The position numbers and the translations under genes are program-made. Positions 48,354 to 59,498 of a stretch of 64,000 bases of DNA are shown here, in pieces; the stretch's first letter is position 1; every line of letters starts with the position of its first letter. The notes beneath the pieces were generated by a model. The model searched no databases. It had not been told where the DNA came from and was given only the letters and a program-made list of their open reading frames with translations. The stretch spans positions 1 to 64,000 of the forward strand of contig NZ_JAQQKX010000017.1 in NCBI RefSeq assembly GCF_028550415.1, read 5' to 3'. The stretch is from Asticcacaulis aquaticus (GTDB lineage: Bacteria; Pseudomonadota; Alphaproteobacteria; Caulobacterales; Caulobacteraceae).

Positions 48354-50366
48354 CTAAACCGCTTCGCGTAAGGTCGCCGTGCCGTTTTCCCGGTTAAGAT
48401 ACCCCGCGATATCTTCGGCGCGCATGGGCCGGGCGAAGTAATAGCCCTGAATATAGCGCGCGCCGACCTCGCGCAGACGCTTCAGTTCCGCCTCGGTTTC
48501 CACGCCCTCGATGACGTGATCGAGCGACAGGTTGCCGCATAGGTCGATGATCGTCTTGATGATCTTCTGCGCCGAGTCGTGTTTCAGCAACTGCGTCACG
48601 AAACTGCGGTCGATCTTGATCTTGTCCGCCGGCAGGCGGTGGATATAGCTAAAGCTGGAATAGCCCGAACCGAAATCATCAAGCGCGATGCGGCAGCCCA
48701 TGGCTTTCAGGCGCGCCAGCGCCTCGACGGCCTGATCGAAGTCGGTCAGCATGGCGGTTTCGGTGATTTCGAACTCGATGCGGGCCGGATCGATGCCCGA
48801 CGCCTTGACCGTCTCGCAGATACGGCCGATGGCGCGGCTCGACCTCAGGTCGCGCGCCGAAAGATTGAACGAGACGCGCAGATTCTGCGGCCAGGTCTTC
48901 ACCGCCACAAGCGATTTACGCAGCAGAATCAAGGTCACATCGCTGATCAGGCCCGACCGTTCGGCGGCGCGGATGAAGACATCCGGGCGCACCGTACCCA
49001 GCTTTTCCGATTCCCACCTTGCCAGCGCCTCGAAGCTGACGGTCGATTGCGTCGTCAGATCGACCTGCGGCTGATAGACGATATAGAGTTCGCGCTCCAG
49101 ATTGGACGAACGCAGGGTTTGGTCCACCACGCCGAAATCGCGCATCTCGGTTTCGTGCCGGGCGCTGAACACCACCGGCGCGCCGCGCAGGTTCTGCTTG
49201 GCGTAGTAGAGCGCATAGTCGGCGCGCTCCAGAAGCTGCGAGCCGGTCATGCCGTCCGCATCGGAATGGACGAAGCCGACCGAACCGGAAATATTAGCCG
49301 CCACGCCACCGCCGAGCAGATAGGTTTCGCGCAGGGCATCGCAAACCAGCGTGCCGAAGGTGCGCAGGGCCTCGTCCGACCGCGCCCCCTTGAGGATCAG
49401 AGCGAACTCGTCGCCCCCCAGACGCGCCACGGTGCCGTCCTTGCCCACGCAGGCGCGCAGGCGATTGCCGACCTCGATTAGCAGGGCATCGCCCACACTA
49501 TGCCCGTAGATATCGTTGATCGGCTTGAACCCGTCGAGGTCGATCAGAGCCAGATCGAAGCTGCCGCCCTTGCCATGGTCCTCGATAGCCTTGTCCAGTT
49601 CGACGAAGAAACTACGGCGGTTGGGCAGGCCGGTCAGGGCATCGAAATGCGCCAGAACCTGAGCTTCGCGGCGATGCTGTTCGGCAACGACGCGGGCATG
49701 GACCGCCCGGAAAATCGTCGCGCGCATGATGCCGGCCATGCCGAAAGCGGTGAATATACCGGCAATCCCGACCCAGATATGCTGCTTGAGCACCGGGAAC
49801 CCGGCATTGTGCGCCAGGATGTACATGGTCACGATGGCCAGAAACGACGACGGCAAAACCACACGCAGCGACGCGCCCGAGGTCGCATAGACCAGCGTCA
49901 GCAGGACGAAATAGATCAGCTTGGCAGGTTCGAAATGCAGGGTCTGGTAGGTGACGACGTTGCTGTACATCAACAGGTTGATGCACAGGCCGGTGATTTC
50001 CAGCCGGGTCAGCGATTCGGTGCGGCGGGTGTAAAAAAACAGAAGCCCGAAACAGACCAGCGCCGTCAGGCCGGACAACCCCGTCAGGACCGGCAGAGCC
50101 AGACCCGTCTCGTAAAACATATGCGAGATGGTGACGATGATATAATAGCTGCCCACCACCGCGCACAGGCCCCGCACGATCGGGCGGATGGCGATGACGT
50201 TTTCGCGGCGCAGTTCATGCGGATCGACCGTGTCACGAACCTGAGACGCCGCACGGCGCGCAAAGGGCCGCAGCGCCAGACGCGTCAGGCGACGCAGGAG
50301 CCGGCCGAGCTTGCTCACCAGAGGTGCCCTCCCGATAGAAGGCAAGGTTTCGTTTACAGTGCGCAT
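48354..50366 (-). CDS. Membrane GGDEF-EAL cyclic-di-GMP protein
   Basis: A 670-residue protein with an N-terminal membrane region of about six or seven TM segments (residues about 60-230), then GGDEF (LGGDEFALI) and EAL domains. The EAL domain keeps the catalytic set: EALARW, the Asn in SFNLSARDL, DDFGSGYSS, KIDRSF, EGVET and QGYYFARPM. It should therefore be able to degrade cyclic di-GMP. The GGDEF motif is also canonical, so either activity may dominate. The membrane part probably senses a signal. It stands alone and is divergent from pmbA. Confidence 0.9.
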   Translation of the reverse strand: MRTVNETLPSIGRAPLVSKLGRLLRRLTRLALRPFARRAASQVRDTVDPHELRRENVIAIRPIVRGLCAVVGSYYIIVTISHMFYETGLALPVLTGLSGLTALVCFGLLFFYTRRTESLTRLEITGLCINLLMYSNVVTYQTLHFEPAKLIYFVLLTLVYATSGASLRVVLPSSFLAIVTMYILAHNAGFPVLKQHIWVGIAGIFTAFGMAGIMRATIFRAVHARVVAEQHRREAQVLAHFDALTGLPNRRSFFVELDKAIEDHGKGGSFDLALIDLDGFKPINDIYGHSVGDALLIEVGNRLRACVGKDGTVARLGGDEFALILKGARSDEALRTFGTLVCDALRETYLLGGGVAANISGSVGFVHSDADGMTGSQLLERADYALYYAKQNLRGAPVVFSARHETEMRDFGVVDQTLRSSNLERELYIVYQPQVDLTTQSTVSFEALARWESEKLGTVRPDVFIRAAERSGLISDVTLILLRKSLVAVKTWPQNLRVSFNLSARDLRSSRAIGRICETVKASGIDPARIEFEITETAMLTDFDQAVEALARLKAMGCRIALDDFGSGYSSFSYIHRLPADKIKIDRSFVTQLLKHDSAQKIIKTIIDLCGNLSLDHVIEGVETEAELKRLREVGARYIQGYYFARPMRAEDIAGYLNRENGTATLREAV

Positions 50367-50582
50367 GTCCGTCTCGCGGGTTGAGGGTTCACGACGCGCG
50401 AGCCACGCAAAAAGGCCCGCCTGAGTCGCACCCTAGGCCGCAAGACCTGAATATTATGCTAAATTTCGGGAGAAAATCCCGGCAACTCCATAATAAAACA
50501 CCGATTTTAAATTGTAGGACCAGGCGGGACTTTGTTCCATTTGTGACTTGCGCAACCCCCGGCCACAGGCCTAGATAGACAG

Positions 50583-51950
50583 ATGCTGCACCCGCAAACA
50601 GACTCGACGACCCCTGCCCCCGTGGACCTGCTGGATCAGGTCATTCGCGCGGCCCGCGCTCGCGGCGCCGACGCCGCCGAGGCCGTGTTCGCCGACAGCC
50701 GTTCGCTGAGCGTCGGCGTGCGTAAGGGCGCAGTCGAGGTGGTCGAAAGCGACGAGACGGCCGATCTGGGCCTGCGCGTCTTTGTCGGTCAGAAACAGGC
50801 GGTTGTGTCGGTTTCCGAGTTTTCCCAAAAGACGCTGGAACGGCTGGTCGACCGCTGCATCGCCATGGCCTCGCTGGCCCCTGACGATCCCTATACGGGC
50901 CTTGCCGACCGGGATCGCCTGTTCAACGGGCCGGTCACCGATCTCGACATATACGACCCGACCGAGCTGAATGCCGAAACGCTCAAGGCGCGCGCCCTGA
51001 CCTGCGAAGCCGCCGGAGTCGGCGTCGATGCCCGTCTTCAGACCGACAGCGCTTCGGCGGGCCGGGCCCTCACCCACTGGACCATGTTGACCTCGGACGG
51101 GTTTCAGGGCGATCACCGCACCAGCCTGTTTTTTCAGTCGGCGCGCCTGATCGCCACCGATGCCGACGGCAATATGGAGCGCGAAGGCGAAGGCCGCTCG
51201 ACGCGATTCTACAGCGATCTGCCGACGCCCGAATCGACCGGGCAGATGGCCGCCGACCGGGCGCTCAAGGCCATGGGCGCGCGCAAGATCGACAGCCAGA
51301 CCGCGCCCGTCCTCTTCGAACCGCGCACCGCCAAATCGATCCTCGGCCTGCTGCTGGGGGCCATTTCCGGCACCGCTGTGGCGCGCGGTTCCAGCTACCT
51401 CAAGGACCGGCTGGGCCAGAAAATCTTCGCCGACGGCGTCCATGTCATCGACAACCCGTTCCGCAAGCGGGGGCTCGGCTCGTGTTATTACGACGACGAA
51501 GGCGTGGCGGTCTCCGAGCGTCACCTGATCGAGGACGGCGTGCTTACGACATGGCTGCTCAACAGTTCCGCCGGACGGCAACTGGGCATGGCCTCGACCG
51601 GTCACGCCTCGCGCTCTCTGGCGCACCCGGCCGGGGTGTCGGCGCATAATGTCATCCTCAGCCCCGGCGCGCGTTCACCCGACGACATGATCCGCGCGGC
51701 GGGCAAGGGCGTCATCGTCACCTCGATGTTCGGCCCCAGCGTCAATTCCGACACCGGCGACTGGTCTGCCGGAGCCTCGGGCTTCTGGTTCGAAAACGGC
51801 GAAATCGCCTATCCGGTCAATGAGATTACCGTCGCCGGCAATCTAATCGACATCTTCGCACGGCTGGAGCCGGCGTCGGACCTCGACATCAAGGGCACGA
51901 CGGACGCGCCTTCGATTCTGATCAATGCGCTCAATATCGGGGGCAAGTGA
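50583..51950 (+). CDS. pmbA: PmbA/TldE-family metallopeptidase subunit
   Basis: The TldD-PmbA (TldE) heterodimer is a zinc metalloprotease that acts on unfolded peptides and on peptide maturation (microcins). This 455-residue subunit lacks the metal-binding HExxxH motif found in TldD, as expected. It has ADAAEAVFADSRSLSVGVRKGAVE at the start and LLNSSAGRQLGMASTGHASRS near the end. No tldD is present in the window. It is co-transcribed with the next gene, whose ATG overlaps its stop codon (TGATG). Confidence 0.9.
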   Translation: MLHPQTDSTTPAPVDLLDQVIRAARARGADAAEAVFADSRSLSVGVRKGAVEVVESDETADLGLRVFVGQKQAVVSVSEFSQKTLERLVDRCIAMASLAPDDPYTGLADRDRLFNGPVTDLDIYDPTELNAETLKARALTCEAAGVGVDARLQTDSASAGRALTHWTMLTSDGFQGDHRTSLFFQSARLIATDADGNMEREGEGRSTRFYSDLPTPESTGQMAADRALKAMGARKIDSQTAPVLFEPRTAKSILGLLLGAISGTAVARGSSYLKDRLGQKIFADGVHVIDNPFRKRGLGSCYYDDEGVAVSERHLIEDGVLTTWLLNSSAGRQLGMASTGHASRSLAHPAGVSAHNVILSPGARSPDDMIRAAGKGVIVTSMFGPSVNSDTGDWSAGASGFWFENGEIAYPVNEITVAGNLIDIFARLEPASDLDIKGTTDAPSILINALNIGGK

Positions 51951-52756
51951 TGGCGCCGCGCCCCGTCAAAGAAGATCTCGACCTGCTGATCGACCGCGCC
52001 CGGCGGGCCGGGGCGCTGGCGCAGCACCTCAAGGCGCAGGGGCTGGTCATTTCCTACAAGTCCGACGGCTCCATCGTCACCAATGCCGATCTTGAGGTCA
52101 ATCTGTGGCTCAAGGAAGCCCTGCTCGACGCCCGCCCCGCCTATGGCTGGCAAAGCGAGGAATCGCCCGACACCGACGCCCGCCTGACACAGGAATCGCT
52201 GTTCGTCCTCGATCCGATCGACGGCACCATGGGATTCACCAAGGGCAGCCCCTACTGGACCATCGCGCTCTGTCTGGTCCGCGACCGTCAGCCGGTGGCC
52301 GCCGTGGTCTATGCCCCGGACTCCAACGAAATGTACAGCGCAGCCAAGGGCTTGGGCGCGTTTCTTAACGGTCAGCCGATTACGGCGTCCGCCACCGGCG
52401 ACCTGTCCGCCGCCCACGGCATCGGCGATGCGCGCCTGTTCGGCCGCGACATCTGGCCGGAGCCATGGCCGAAAATGACCATCACCTCGCGCCCCTCGGT
52501 CGCCTATCGCATGGTTTGCGTGGCCGCAGGCAAGGCCGATTTCACGCTTGCCCTGACGCCCAAGCGCGACTGGGACGTGGCAGCGGCGACCCTGATCTGC
52601 CATGAGGCCGGAGCGGTCGTGTCCGACCATCTGGGCCGGGCCTTCGACTTTAACGACGCCGATACGCTGAAACCCTCGCTGATCTGCGCCAATGCGGGGC
52701 TTTATCCGGAAATCCGGCGGCGCTGCGCCCACCTTCTCACCCTCGAACATCTCTGA
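51950..52756 (+). CDS. Inositol monophosphatase/CysQ-family phosphatase
   Basis: A 268-residue Mg2+-dependent phosphatase. Metal-site motifs are present: SEE in WQSEESPD, LDPIDGTMGFTKG, and the C-terminal RDWDVAAATLICHEAGAVVSD. It may act as a 3'(2'),5'-bisphosphate nucleotidase (CysQ-like) or as a sugar phosphatase. Its place between pmbA and DUF4170, close to lipid A genes, is common in alphaproteobacteria and suggests an envelope role. The start overlaps the pmbA stop by one base. Confidence 0.87.
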   Translation: MAPRPVKEDLDLLIDRARRAGALAQHLKAQGLVISYKSDGSIVTNADLEVNLWLKEALLDARPAYGWQSEESPDTDARLTQESLFVLDPIDGTMGFTKGSPYWTIALCLVRDRQPVAAVVYAPDSNEMYSAAKGLGAFLNGQPITASATGDLSAAHGIGDARLFGRDIWPEPWPKMTITSRPSVAYRMVCVAAGKADFTLALTPKRDWDVAAATLICHEAGAVVSDHLGRAFDFNDADTLKPSLICANAGLYPEIRRRCAHLLTLEHL

Positions 52757-52765
52757 GAGTCTATT

Positions 52766-52993
52766 ATGAGCGATTCCAAACAACTGCTGCACATCGTCAT
52801 CGGCGGCGAACTGAAAGACCTGAGCGCGACCGAATTCAAGGACCTGTCGAAAGTCGAATTCGTCGGCGCCTATGCGACCTACGAAGAGGCCAAGGGCGCG
52901 TGGCGCGCCAAGGCGCAATCGACCGTCGACAACGCCCTGATGCGCTACTTCGTCATCCACGCGCACCGTCTGCTGAATCCGGCGAACGACTGA
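52766..52993 (+). CDS. DUF4170 protein
   Basis: A 75-residue cytoplasmic protein of the DUF4170 family (LHIVIGGELKDLS ... FVGAYATYEEAKGAWRAKAQSTVDNALMRYFVIHAHRLL). Its function is unknown. In many alphaproteobacteria it sits between the IMPase gene and LPS genes. It begins 9 bp after the phosphatase gene, with GAGAG ahead, and probably ends that transcript. Confidence 0.85.
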   Translation: MSDSKQLLHIVIGGELKDLSATEFKDLSKVEFVGAYATYEEAKGAWRAKAQSTVDNALMRYFVIHAHRLLNPAND

Positions 52994-53040
52994 GCGATAT
53001 GCCGAAAAGTGTAAGCGGTTTTCGGCTATAATATCGCGAC
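52994..53040. repeat. Palindromic repeat element
   Basis: GCGATATGCCGAAAAGTG and CGGTTTTCGGC...ATATCGCG form nested inverted arms: an inner GCCGAAAA with TTTTCGGC and an outer GCGATAT with ATATCGC. It starts one base after the DUF4170 stop codon. Similar elements recur in Caulobacterales. Confidence 0.75.
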
Positions 53041-53123
53041 AAAAGTAACTGAAGGGCCACAGGCCCTTCACCCGTAACCTGGAGCAAACGGCACTGTCGG
53101 GGTCTATAATCGGATAGTTAGGG

Positions 53124-53149
53124 GGTTTGGGGCCAATAGCCCCAAGCCT
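53124..53149 (-). terminator. Putative terminator of the lipoprotein gene
   Basis: TTGGGGC and GCCCCAA form a stem around CAATA (plus strand GGGGCCAATAGCCCC). On the minus strand it follows the stop codon by only a few bases but has no strong T run, so it may be a weak terminator. Confidence 0.45.
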
Positions 53150-53479
53150 TTATTTCTTACCGGGATTGCCCGTCGTACCTTGCGGTAAAGGCTGAGGCCG
53201 GGCGTTATCGTCCTTCCACATCAGCGTATTCAGACAATCGCTGTCACCCAGCACGAACAGCGACGACCGCTGACATTTGGCCTGCGCCTCGGTCACACAG
53301 AACCCCTTGCCATTGACGTCCTTGATAAAAACGAGGCTTTTCGCCTTGCAGGCCCTGGGCGACGGCAGGCTGGCCTGATAGTCGGCCTTGTTCTGCGCAT
53401 CCTCAGCCGAGCGCGGTGCCGTCGCACAGCCCTGAAGCGCCAGCATACCCAGCGTCATTATGGCGAATTTCAGTTTCAT
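53150..53479 (-). CDS. Small hypothetical lipoprotein
   Basis: A 109-residue lipoprotein with signal MKLKFAIMTLGMLALQGCATAP and lipobox LQGC (Cys18). The mature part has five further cysteines, in CKAKSLVFIKDVNGKGFCVTEAQAKCQRSSL and DSDCLNT, that could form disulphides. The family is unknown. The start at 53479 gives the best signal peptide; an ATG at 53494 is also in frame. It lies downstream of the tyrosine-phosphatase gene on the minus strand. Confidence 0.65.
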   Translation of the reverse strand: MKLKFAIMTLGMLALQGCATAPRSAEDAQNKADYQASLPSPRACKAKSLVFIKDVNGKGFCVTEAQAKCQRSSLFVLGDSDCLNTLMWKDDNARPQPLPQGTTGNPGKK

Positions 53480-53534
53480 CCGGTTTGTCCCCATTTCGAC
53501 CCGAGGCTAATCCGCGACTACGGCAATTTCCAGA

Positions 53535-54227
53535 CTACTCTCTACGGAATATCTTTTCGGTCAGCAACGTCCCCCACCAGTCGGCCTTGAAATCGGCCTT
53601 GATCTTCACCGGATCATAGAGCGGCGACTGCGTCCATTCGACAAAGCTCATGCCTTGCGGTTCGCCTTCGACGAAATAGCGCTCGAAGATATAGTCGAGG
53701 ACGCCGGTCTTGCCGGCCTTCATGTGCAGGGTGCGCAGTCCCAACTCCTTCACCGCCTCGCGCATGGGATGGCCCAGATGCAGATGACGGTAAAGGACGC
53801 TCATGATCCCGGCACGGTCGGCCCCCGATTTGCAGTGCATCAGGGCCGGATACTGGATTTCATCGAACAGCTTTTTCGCCTCTAAGATCGCCGGTGCCGA
53901 CGGCACGTCGCGTGAGGTGACAATGAAATCGACCATGTCGAGACCGAGCTTCTCGCAGGCATATTTCTCCAGCGCAAAGAAAGCCCCCTGCCCCCCGCGC
54001 AGATTGATCACGGTCTTTATACCGTCGTGCTTTTTGAACCAGGCGAGCTGGAACGGCCACGGCTGATTGGTGCGGACCATCTTGTCGTCGATCCAGTGCG
54101 CATTGGTGAAGCCCAGACGCAGATAGGCGTGATCTCCCCACAGATAGGCCAGATAGGTCTTGAAAAGACCCCATTTGGTCGTTGTATCGAAGACCTTGGG
54201 CGTTTTGGATTTTTTGAAAAGCTTCAC
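53535..54227 (-). CDS. Tyrosine/dual-specificity protein phosphatase
   Basis: A 230-residue cysteine phosphatase with the signature HCKSGADRAG (Cx5R, catalytic Cys in HC). The N-terminal half has the IKTVINLRGGQG and DFIVTSRDVPS segments seen in DSP-type or DUF442-like phosphatases. No signal or TM segment is present. The substrate is unknown. With its small lipoprotein neighbour it lies on the opposite strand inside the lipid A gene block, between DUF4170 and msbA. Confidence 0.82.
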   Translation of the reverse strand: MKLFKKSKTPKVFDTTTKWGLFKTYLAYLWGDHAYLRLGFTNAHWIDDKMVRTNQPWPFQLAWFKKHDGIKTVINLRGGQGAFFALEKYACEKLGLDMVDFIVTSRDVPSAPAILEAKKLFDEIQYPALMHCKSGADRAGIMSVLYRHLHLGHPMREAVKELGLRTLHMKAGKTGVLDYIFERYFVEGEPQGMSFVEWTQSPLYDPVKIKADFKADWWGTLLTEKIFRRE

Positions 54228-54261
54228 GACGACTCGTTATTTAAGATCACGACCACCCCTT

Positions 54262-54440
54262 ATACTCCCCCAGTTTACTGGGGGAGGTGGATTTGACGCC
54301 AAAGGCGTCAAAGACGGTGGGGGGCATATCCAAATCTCAACCTGCTGAGAGGCGTGAAATGTATTTGCCCCCACCACCACATCTCACTTGCTGCGCAAGC
54401 TCGTGCGGTCCCCCTCCCCGGTACACCGGGGAGGTATAGG
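54262..54440. repeat. Compound dispersed repeat
   Basis: It begins with the hairpin CTCCCCCAGTTTACTGGGGG. A TTGACGCCAAAGGCGTCAAA hairpin follows. The last part, CCCCACCACCACATCTC...CTCGTGCGGTCCCCCTCC with a GGTACACCGGGGAGG hairpin, is the reverse complement of the element at 8233-8302. It fills most of the 330-bp divergent gap upstream of msbA, leaving only about 115 bp for an msbA promoter. Confidence 0.85.
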
Positions 54441-54555
54441 GAGAGGTTTTCGATCCCGCATATAGCGATTTCCCCGGCCAAACACAAACTATTGGCTTTG
54501 CCGCAACTGACCCTGACCCTATATAGTTTCAACTTCCGTCACTTACGCTTTTTTT

Positions 54556-56369
<1,814 letters not shown>

Positions 56370-56373
<4 letters not shown>

Positions 56374-57068
56374 AAAAGCTTTTTGAATCCGATGCTTTTC
56401 AGGCCTTCTTCGCGCGACTGATCGTCGGTTACCTGCGGTTTTGTTATAGAACCACACAATGGACCCACGAAGGCCGCGAGGCCACCGAAGCCATCTGGGA
56501 TCGCGGTGGCCCGGCCCTGCTACTGCTATGGCATCAGCGCGTGCATTACGCCCCCGCCTGCTGGCCGCTCGCCCGCGCGCAGAAAATGGCCATCCTCGTC
56601 TCGCTGTCGAAAAGCGGCGATTTCAGCGTCCGCACCAACACCCTGTTCGGCTACCACATCATCCGCGGCTCGGCGGCCAAGAAATCCGACCCGACCAAGC
56701 AAAAGGGTGGCGCAGCGGCCTTTCGCGACATGTTGCGCTGGATACGCGCCGGCCATGCCGTGGCCCTGACGCCCGACGGCCCGCGCGGTCCGGCCCGCGA
56801 TATGACCGAAGGCTCGCTCAAGCTGTCGCAGATGTCCGGCGCACCGCTGATCCTGATCGGGCAATCGTCGTCGCGGTTCCTGTCGCTGAACAGCTGGGAC
56901 CGTCAGCGCATCCCCCTACCGTTCGCCAAGGGCGCCATGCTGTGGGAGGTCATGCCGCCGGTGCCCGCCGACGCCGACGAGGCCGCGCTGGAGGCCATTC
57001 GCATCGACGCAGGGGCGCGCCTGACCGCCCTCACCGACCGCGCCGATACCATGACGGGTGCCCTATGA
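56370..57068 (+). CDS. DUF374 lysophospholipid-acyltransferase-like protein
   Basis: A 232-residue membrane-associated acyltransferase-like protein. It has LLLLWHQRVHYAP in place of the usual NHQS/HxxxxD motif, and the family block TPDGPRGPARDMTEGSLKLSQMSGAPLILIG. Members sit in LPS operons of alphaproteobacteria and may add an acyl group to lipid A; the exact reaction is unproven. Its ATG overlaps the msbA stop by 4 bp and its end overlaps waaA by 4 bp. Confidence 0.82.
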
Positions 57069-58369
57069 TCCTCAGCCTCTATGCCGCGATCATGCGCCTG
57101 TTCCACACCTTCGTGCCGACGCTCCTATGGCAGCGCGCAGCGCGCGGCAAGGAAGACCCGCAGCGCCTCAACGAGCGTCTCGGCGTCACCACGACCGCAC
57201 GGCCCGACGGCTCGCTGATCTGGTTCCACGGGGTCAGCGTCGGCGAGAGCGTCTCGGCCCTGCCGGTCATAAATCAACTATTGAACGACCATCCCGGTCT
57301 GCGCATCCTGATCACCACGGCGACGACGACCTCGGCAGAAATCCTGAGCAAACGCCTGCCCGAGGGTGTCATCCATCAATACGCGCCGGTCGATACGCCA
57401 CAGGCCGTCGAAGCCTTTCTCAATCATTGGCGACCCGATCTGGCGGTCTATATCGAAAGCGATATCTGGCCCAACCAGTTGATCGCGCTCGATAAACGCG
57501 GCACACCGCGCCTGCTGATCTCGGCCCGCATCACCGAGAGGACCTATAAGGGCTGGCAGGCGATCAAGGGACCCATGTCGCGTCTGTTGAAAGGTTTCAA
57601 ACTGGTCCTGCCGCAGGACCATGAGTCCGAGGCGCGCCTCAAAAATATGGGCGTCACCGTCGGCCCCATCGGCAATCTCAAGACCATCGGTGACGCCCTG
57701 CCCGACGACATTGCCGCGCGTGAAACGCTGGAGGCGCAAATCAAGGGTCGCACCGTGATCCTGGCCGCCAGCACCCACCCGACCGAGGAAAACTATATCG
57801 CCAGTGCCCTTGAGGGCACCTTGCGTGAAACGGGTGCCCTGCTGATCGTCGTGCCGCGTCACCCGGTGCGCGCCGAATCGATCCGTCTCGATCTGGAAGC
57901 GCTTGGATTCAAGATCGCGCAACGTTCAAAAGAGCGGGGTCCCGGACTCGACTCCCTGACGGAAGCCACGCATATTTATCTGGCGGATACTCTGGGCGAA
58001 CTGGGCGTGTTTTTCCGACTGGCGGACATGGTGATCATGGCGGGCAGCTTTTCCGAAAAGATCGGCGGACACAATCCGCTTGAGGCCGCACGGCTGGGCA
58101 AGGCCGTGATTACCGGTCGCGACCTGTATAACTGGGACAGCGTCTATGCGCCGATGTTCGACGCGGGGGCGGCCTTCAAGGCGACGGATCGTGAGACCCT
58201 GACCTTCTACGTGCAGTCCGTGCTGGCAACGCCGGGCGCCATGCTCGACGCCAACCGCTCGGCTTTGGCTCTGGCCCAACGCGAAGCCGGAACCTTGAGC
58301 CTCGTCATGGCGCATCTTGCGCCGTTTATACCGGAAGGCCAAAATCCGGGAGCGATCGATGCGGCTTAA
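57065..58369 (+). CDS. waaA: 3-Deoxy-D-manno-octulosonic acid transferase
   Basis: WaaA (KdtA) transfers Kdo from CMP-Kdo to the lipid IVA precursor. The 434-residue GT30 enzyme starts with a single membrane anchor (MILSLYAAIMRLFHTFVP). It has WFHGVSVGES, LAVYIESDIWPN, VILAASTHPTEE and the C-terminal MAGSFSEKIGGHNPLEAARLGKAVITG block of the family. The start at 57065 overlaps the upstream gene by 4 bp. The end overlaps lpxK by 11 bp, showing a tight operon. Confidence 0.95.
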   Translation: MILSLYAAIMRLFHTFVPTLLWQRAARGKEDPQRLNERLGVTTTARPDGSLIWFHGVSVGESVSALPVINQLLNDHPGLRILITTATTTSAEILSKRLPEGVIHQYAPVDTPQAVEAFLNHWRPDLAVYIESDIWPNQLIALDKRGTPRLLISARITERTYKGWQAIKGPMSRLLKGFKLVLPQDHESEARLKNMGVTVGPIGNLKTIGDALPDDIAARETLEAQIKGRTVILAASTHPTEENYIASALEGTLRETGALLIVVPRHPVRAESIRLDLEALGFKIAQRSKERGPGLDSLTEATHIYLADTLGELGVFFRLADMVIMAGSFSEKIGGHNPLEAARLGKAVITGRDLYNWDSVYAPMFDAGAAFKATDRETLTFYVQSVLATPGAMLDANRSALALAQREAGTLSLVMAHLAPFIPEGQNPGAIDAA

Positions 58370-59369
58370 GACGCCTGACTGGTGGTACAAACGCGGCTGC
58401 AAAGGGGCCCCTTTGACACGCTACGCGCTGGCCCCGCTGTCGTGGTTATGGCAGGGCGTCACCCTGTTCCGGCAGGCCACGGCCAAGCCTTACACATCCC
58501 CCCTGTTCGTCATTTCGGTCGGCAATGCCACGCTGGGCGGGTCCGGCAAGACGCCGGTCGAGCGCGAAATCCTGCGCCGGTTGCGCAAATTGGACCTCAA
58601 GGCCGCCGGTCTGTCGCGCGGTTACGGCGGTAGCCTGACCGGTCCCGTCAAGGTTGATCCCGCTACACACACCGCAGCTGAGGCCGGCGACGAGGCCCTG
58701 ATGCTGGCGGCCGATTACGACATCTACATCGCCCGCCATCGGCCTGACGGCCTGCGTCTGATCGAAGGCAGCGACACGCGCATCGTTGTCACCGACGACA
58801 CGCATCAAAACGTCAAGATCCATAAAAACCTGCATATTCTGGTGGTTGACGGCGATACCTCAGACGACGCCTGGCCGTTCGGTGACGGCGCGGTCTTCCC
58901 GATGGGCCCCATGCGCGAGCCGGTCAGGGACGCGCTGAAACGCACCGATATCGTCGTCCTGTGGCTGCCCAACGAGCAGGCACCGATCGACCAGAAGCTG
59001 CTGAAATGCTTCGGCGACCTGCCGGTCTATGCCGCCCGCCTGATCCCCATGCCGAAGACGCCGCCGGGGGATGTCTTTGCCTTCGCCGCTATCGCCAAGC
59101 CGTGGAAATTCAAAAACACGCTTCAGGACCTCGGCTATGGTGTGGTCGATTTCCTGCCCTTTGCCGATCACGCACCGGTCGAAGACGCGACGCTCAGGGC
59201 CTTGTGCGACAAGGCCGCCCAGCGCGGGGCGCGGGTCATCACGACCGAAAAGGACTGGGTGAAGCTATCGCCCGACTGGCGCACGCAGATCGACTACCTG
59301 CCGATCACGGCGCGTTTCGACGATCAGGGCGGCTTTATGCGCACCCTGACGGAGCGCCTGCCGGATTAA
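58359..59369 (+). CDS. lpxK: Tetraacyldisaccharide 4'-kinase
   Basis: LpxK phosphorylates the 4' position of the lipid A disaccharide with ATP. The 336-residue protein has the N-terminal WWYKRG and hydrophobic anchor region, Walker A in VGNATLGGSGKTPVER, LSRGYGG, DDTHQNVKIHKNLHILVVDG and the C-terminal VITTEKDWVKL motif. The start at 58359 lies inside the waaA end. It is the last gene of the msbA operon; a TonB-dependent receptor follows 130 bp later with its own regulatory palindrome. Confidence 0.95.
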   Translation: MRLKTPDWWYKRGCKGAPLTRYALAPLSWLWQGVTLFRQATAKPYTSPLFVISVGNATLGGSGKTPVEREILRRLRKLDLKAAGLSRGYGGSLTGPVKVDPATHTAAEAGDEALMLAADYDIYIARHRPDGLRLIEGSDTRIVVTDDTHQNVKIHKNLHILVVDGDTSDDAWPFGDGAVFPMGPMREPVRDALKRTDIVVLWLPNEQAPIDQKLLKCFGDLPVYAARLIPMPKTPPGDVFAFAAIAKPWKFKNTLQDLGYGVVDFLPFADHAPVEDATLRALCDKAAQRGARVITTEKDWVKLSPDWRTQIDYLPITARFDDQGGFMRTLTERLPD

Positions 59370-59451
59370 CAGTCTGTAATGATTAACTGGCTGTAATTAT
59401 ATAAAATATTGTTCATTTGGCTTGAGCTTGCCTTCGTGAGACAGACGGTTG

Positions 59452-59472
59452 CCGTTGTTACCGTAACAACGG
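59452..59472. promoter_or_regulatory. Perfect 21-bp palindrome upstream of the TonB receptor
   Basis: CCGTTGTTAC, a central C, then GTAACAACGG: an exact inverted repeat with 10-bp arms. It is 27 bp upstream of the receptor start codon. No T run follows, so it is not a terminator. An operator for a LacI-, GntR- or similar-type repressor is most likely; a leader-RNA hairpin is the alternative. Confidence 0.65.
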
Positions 59473-59498
59473 TGTCTAGTTTGTCGGGGGTATGCCTT

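Noticed and set aside
59452-59472. Terminator of lpxK
   Set aside because: No T run follows on either strand and it lies 80 bp past lpxK, close to the receptor start.
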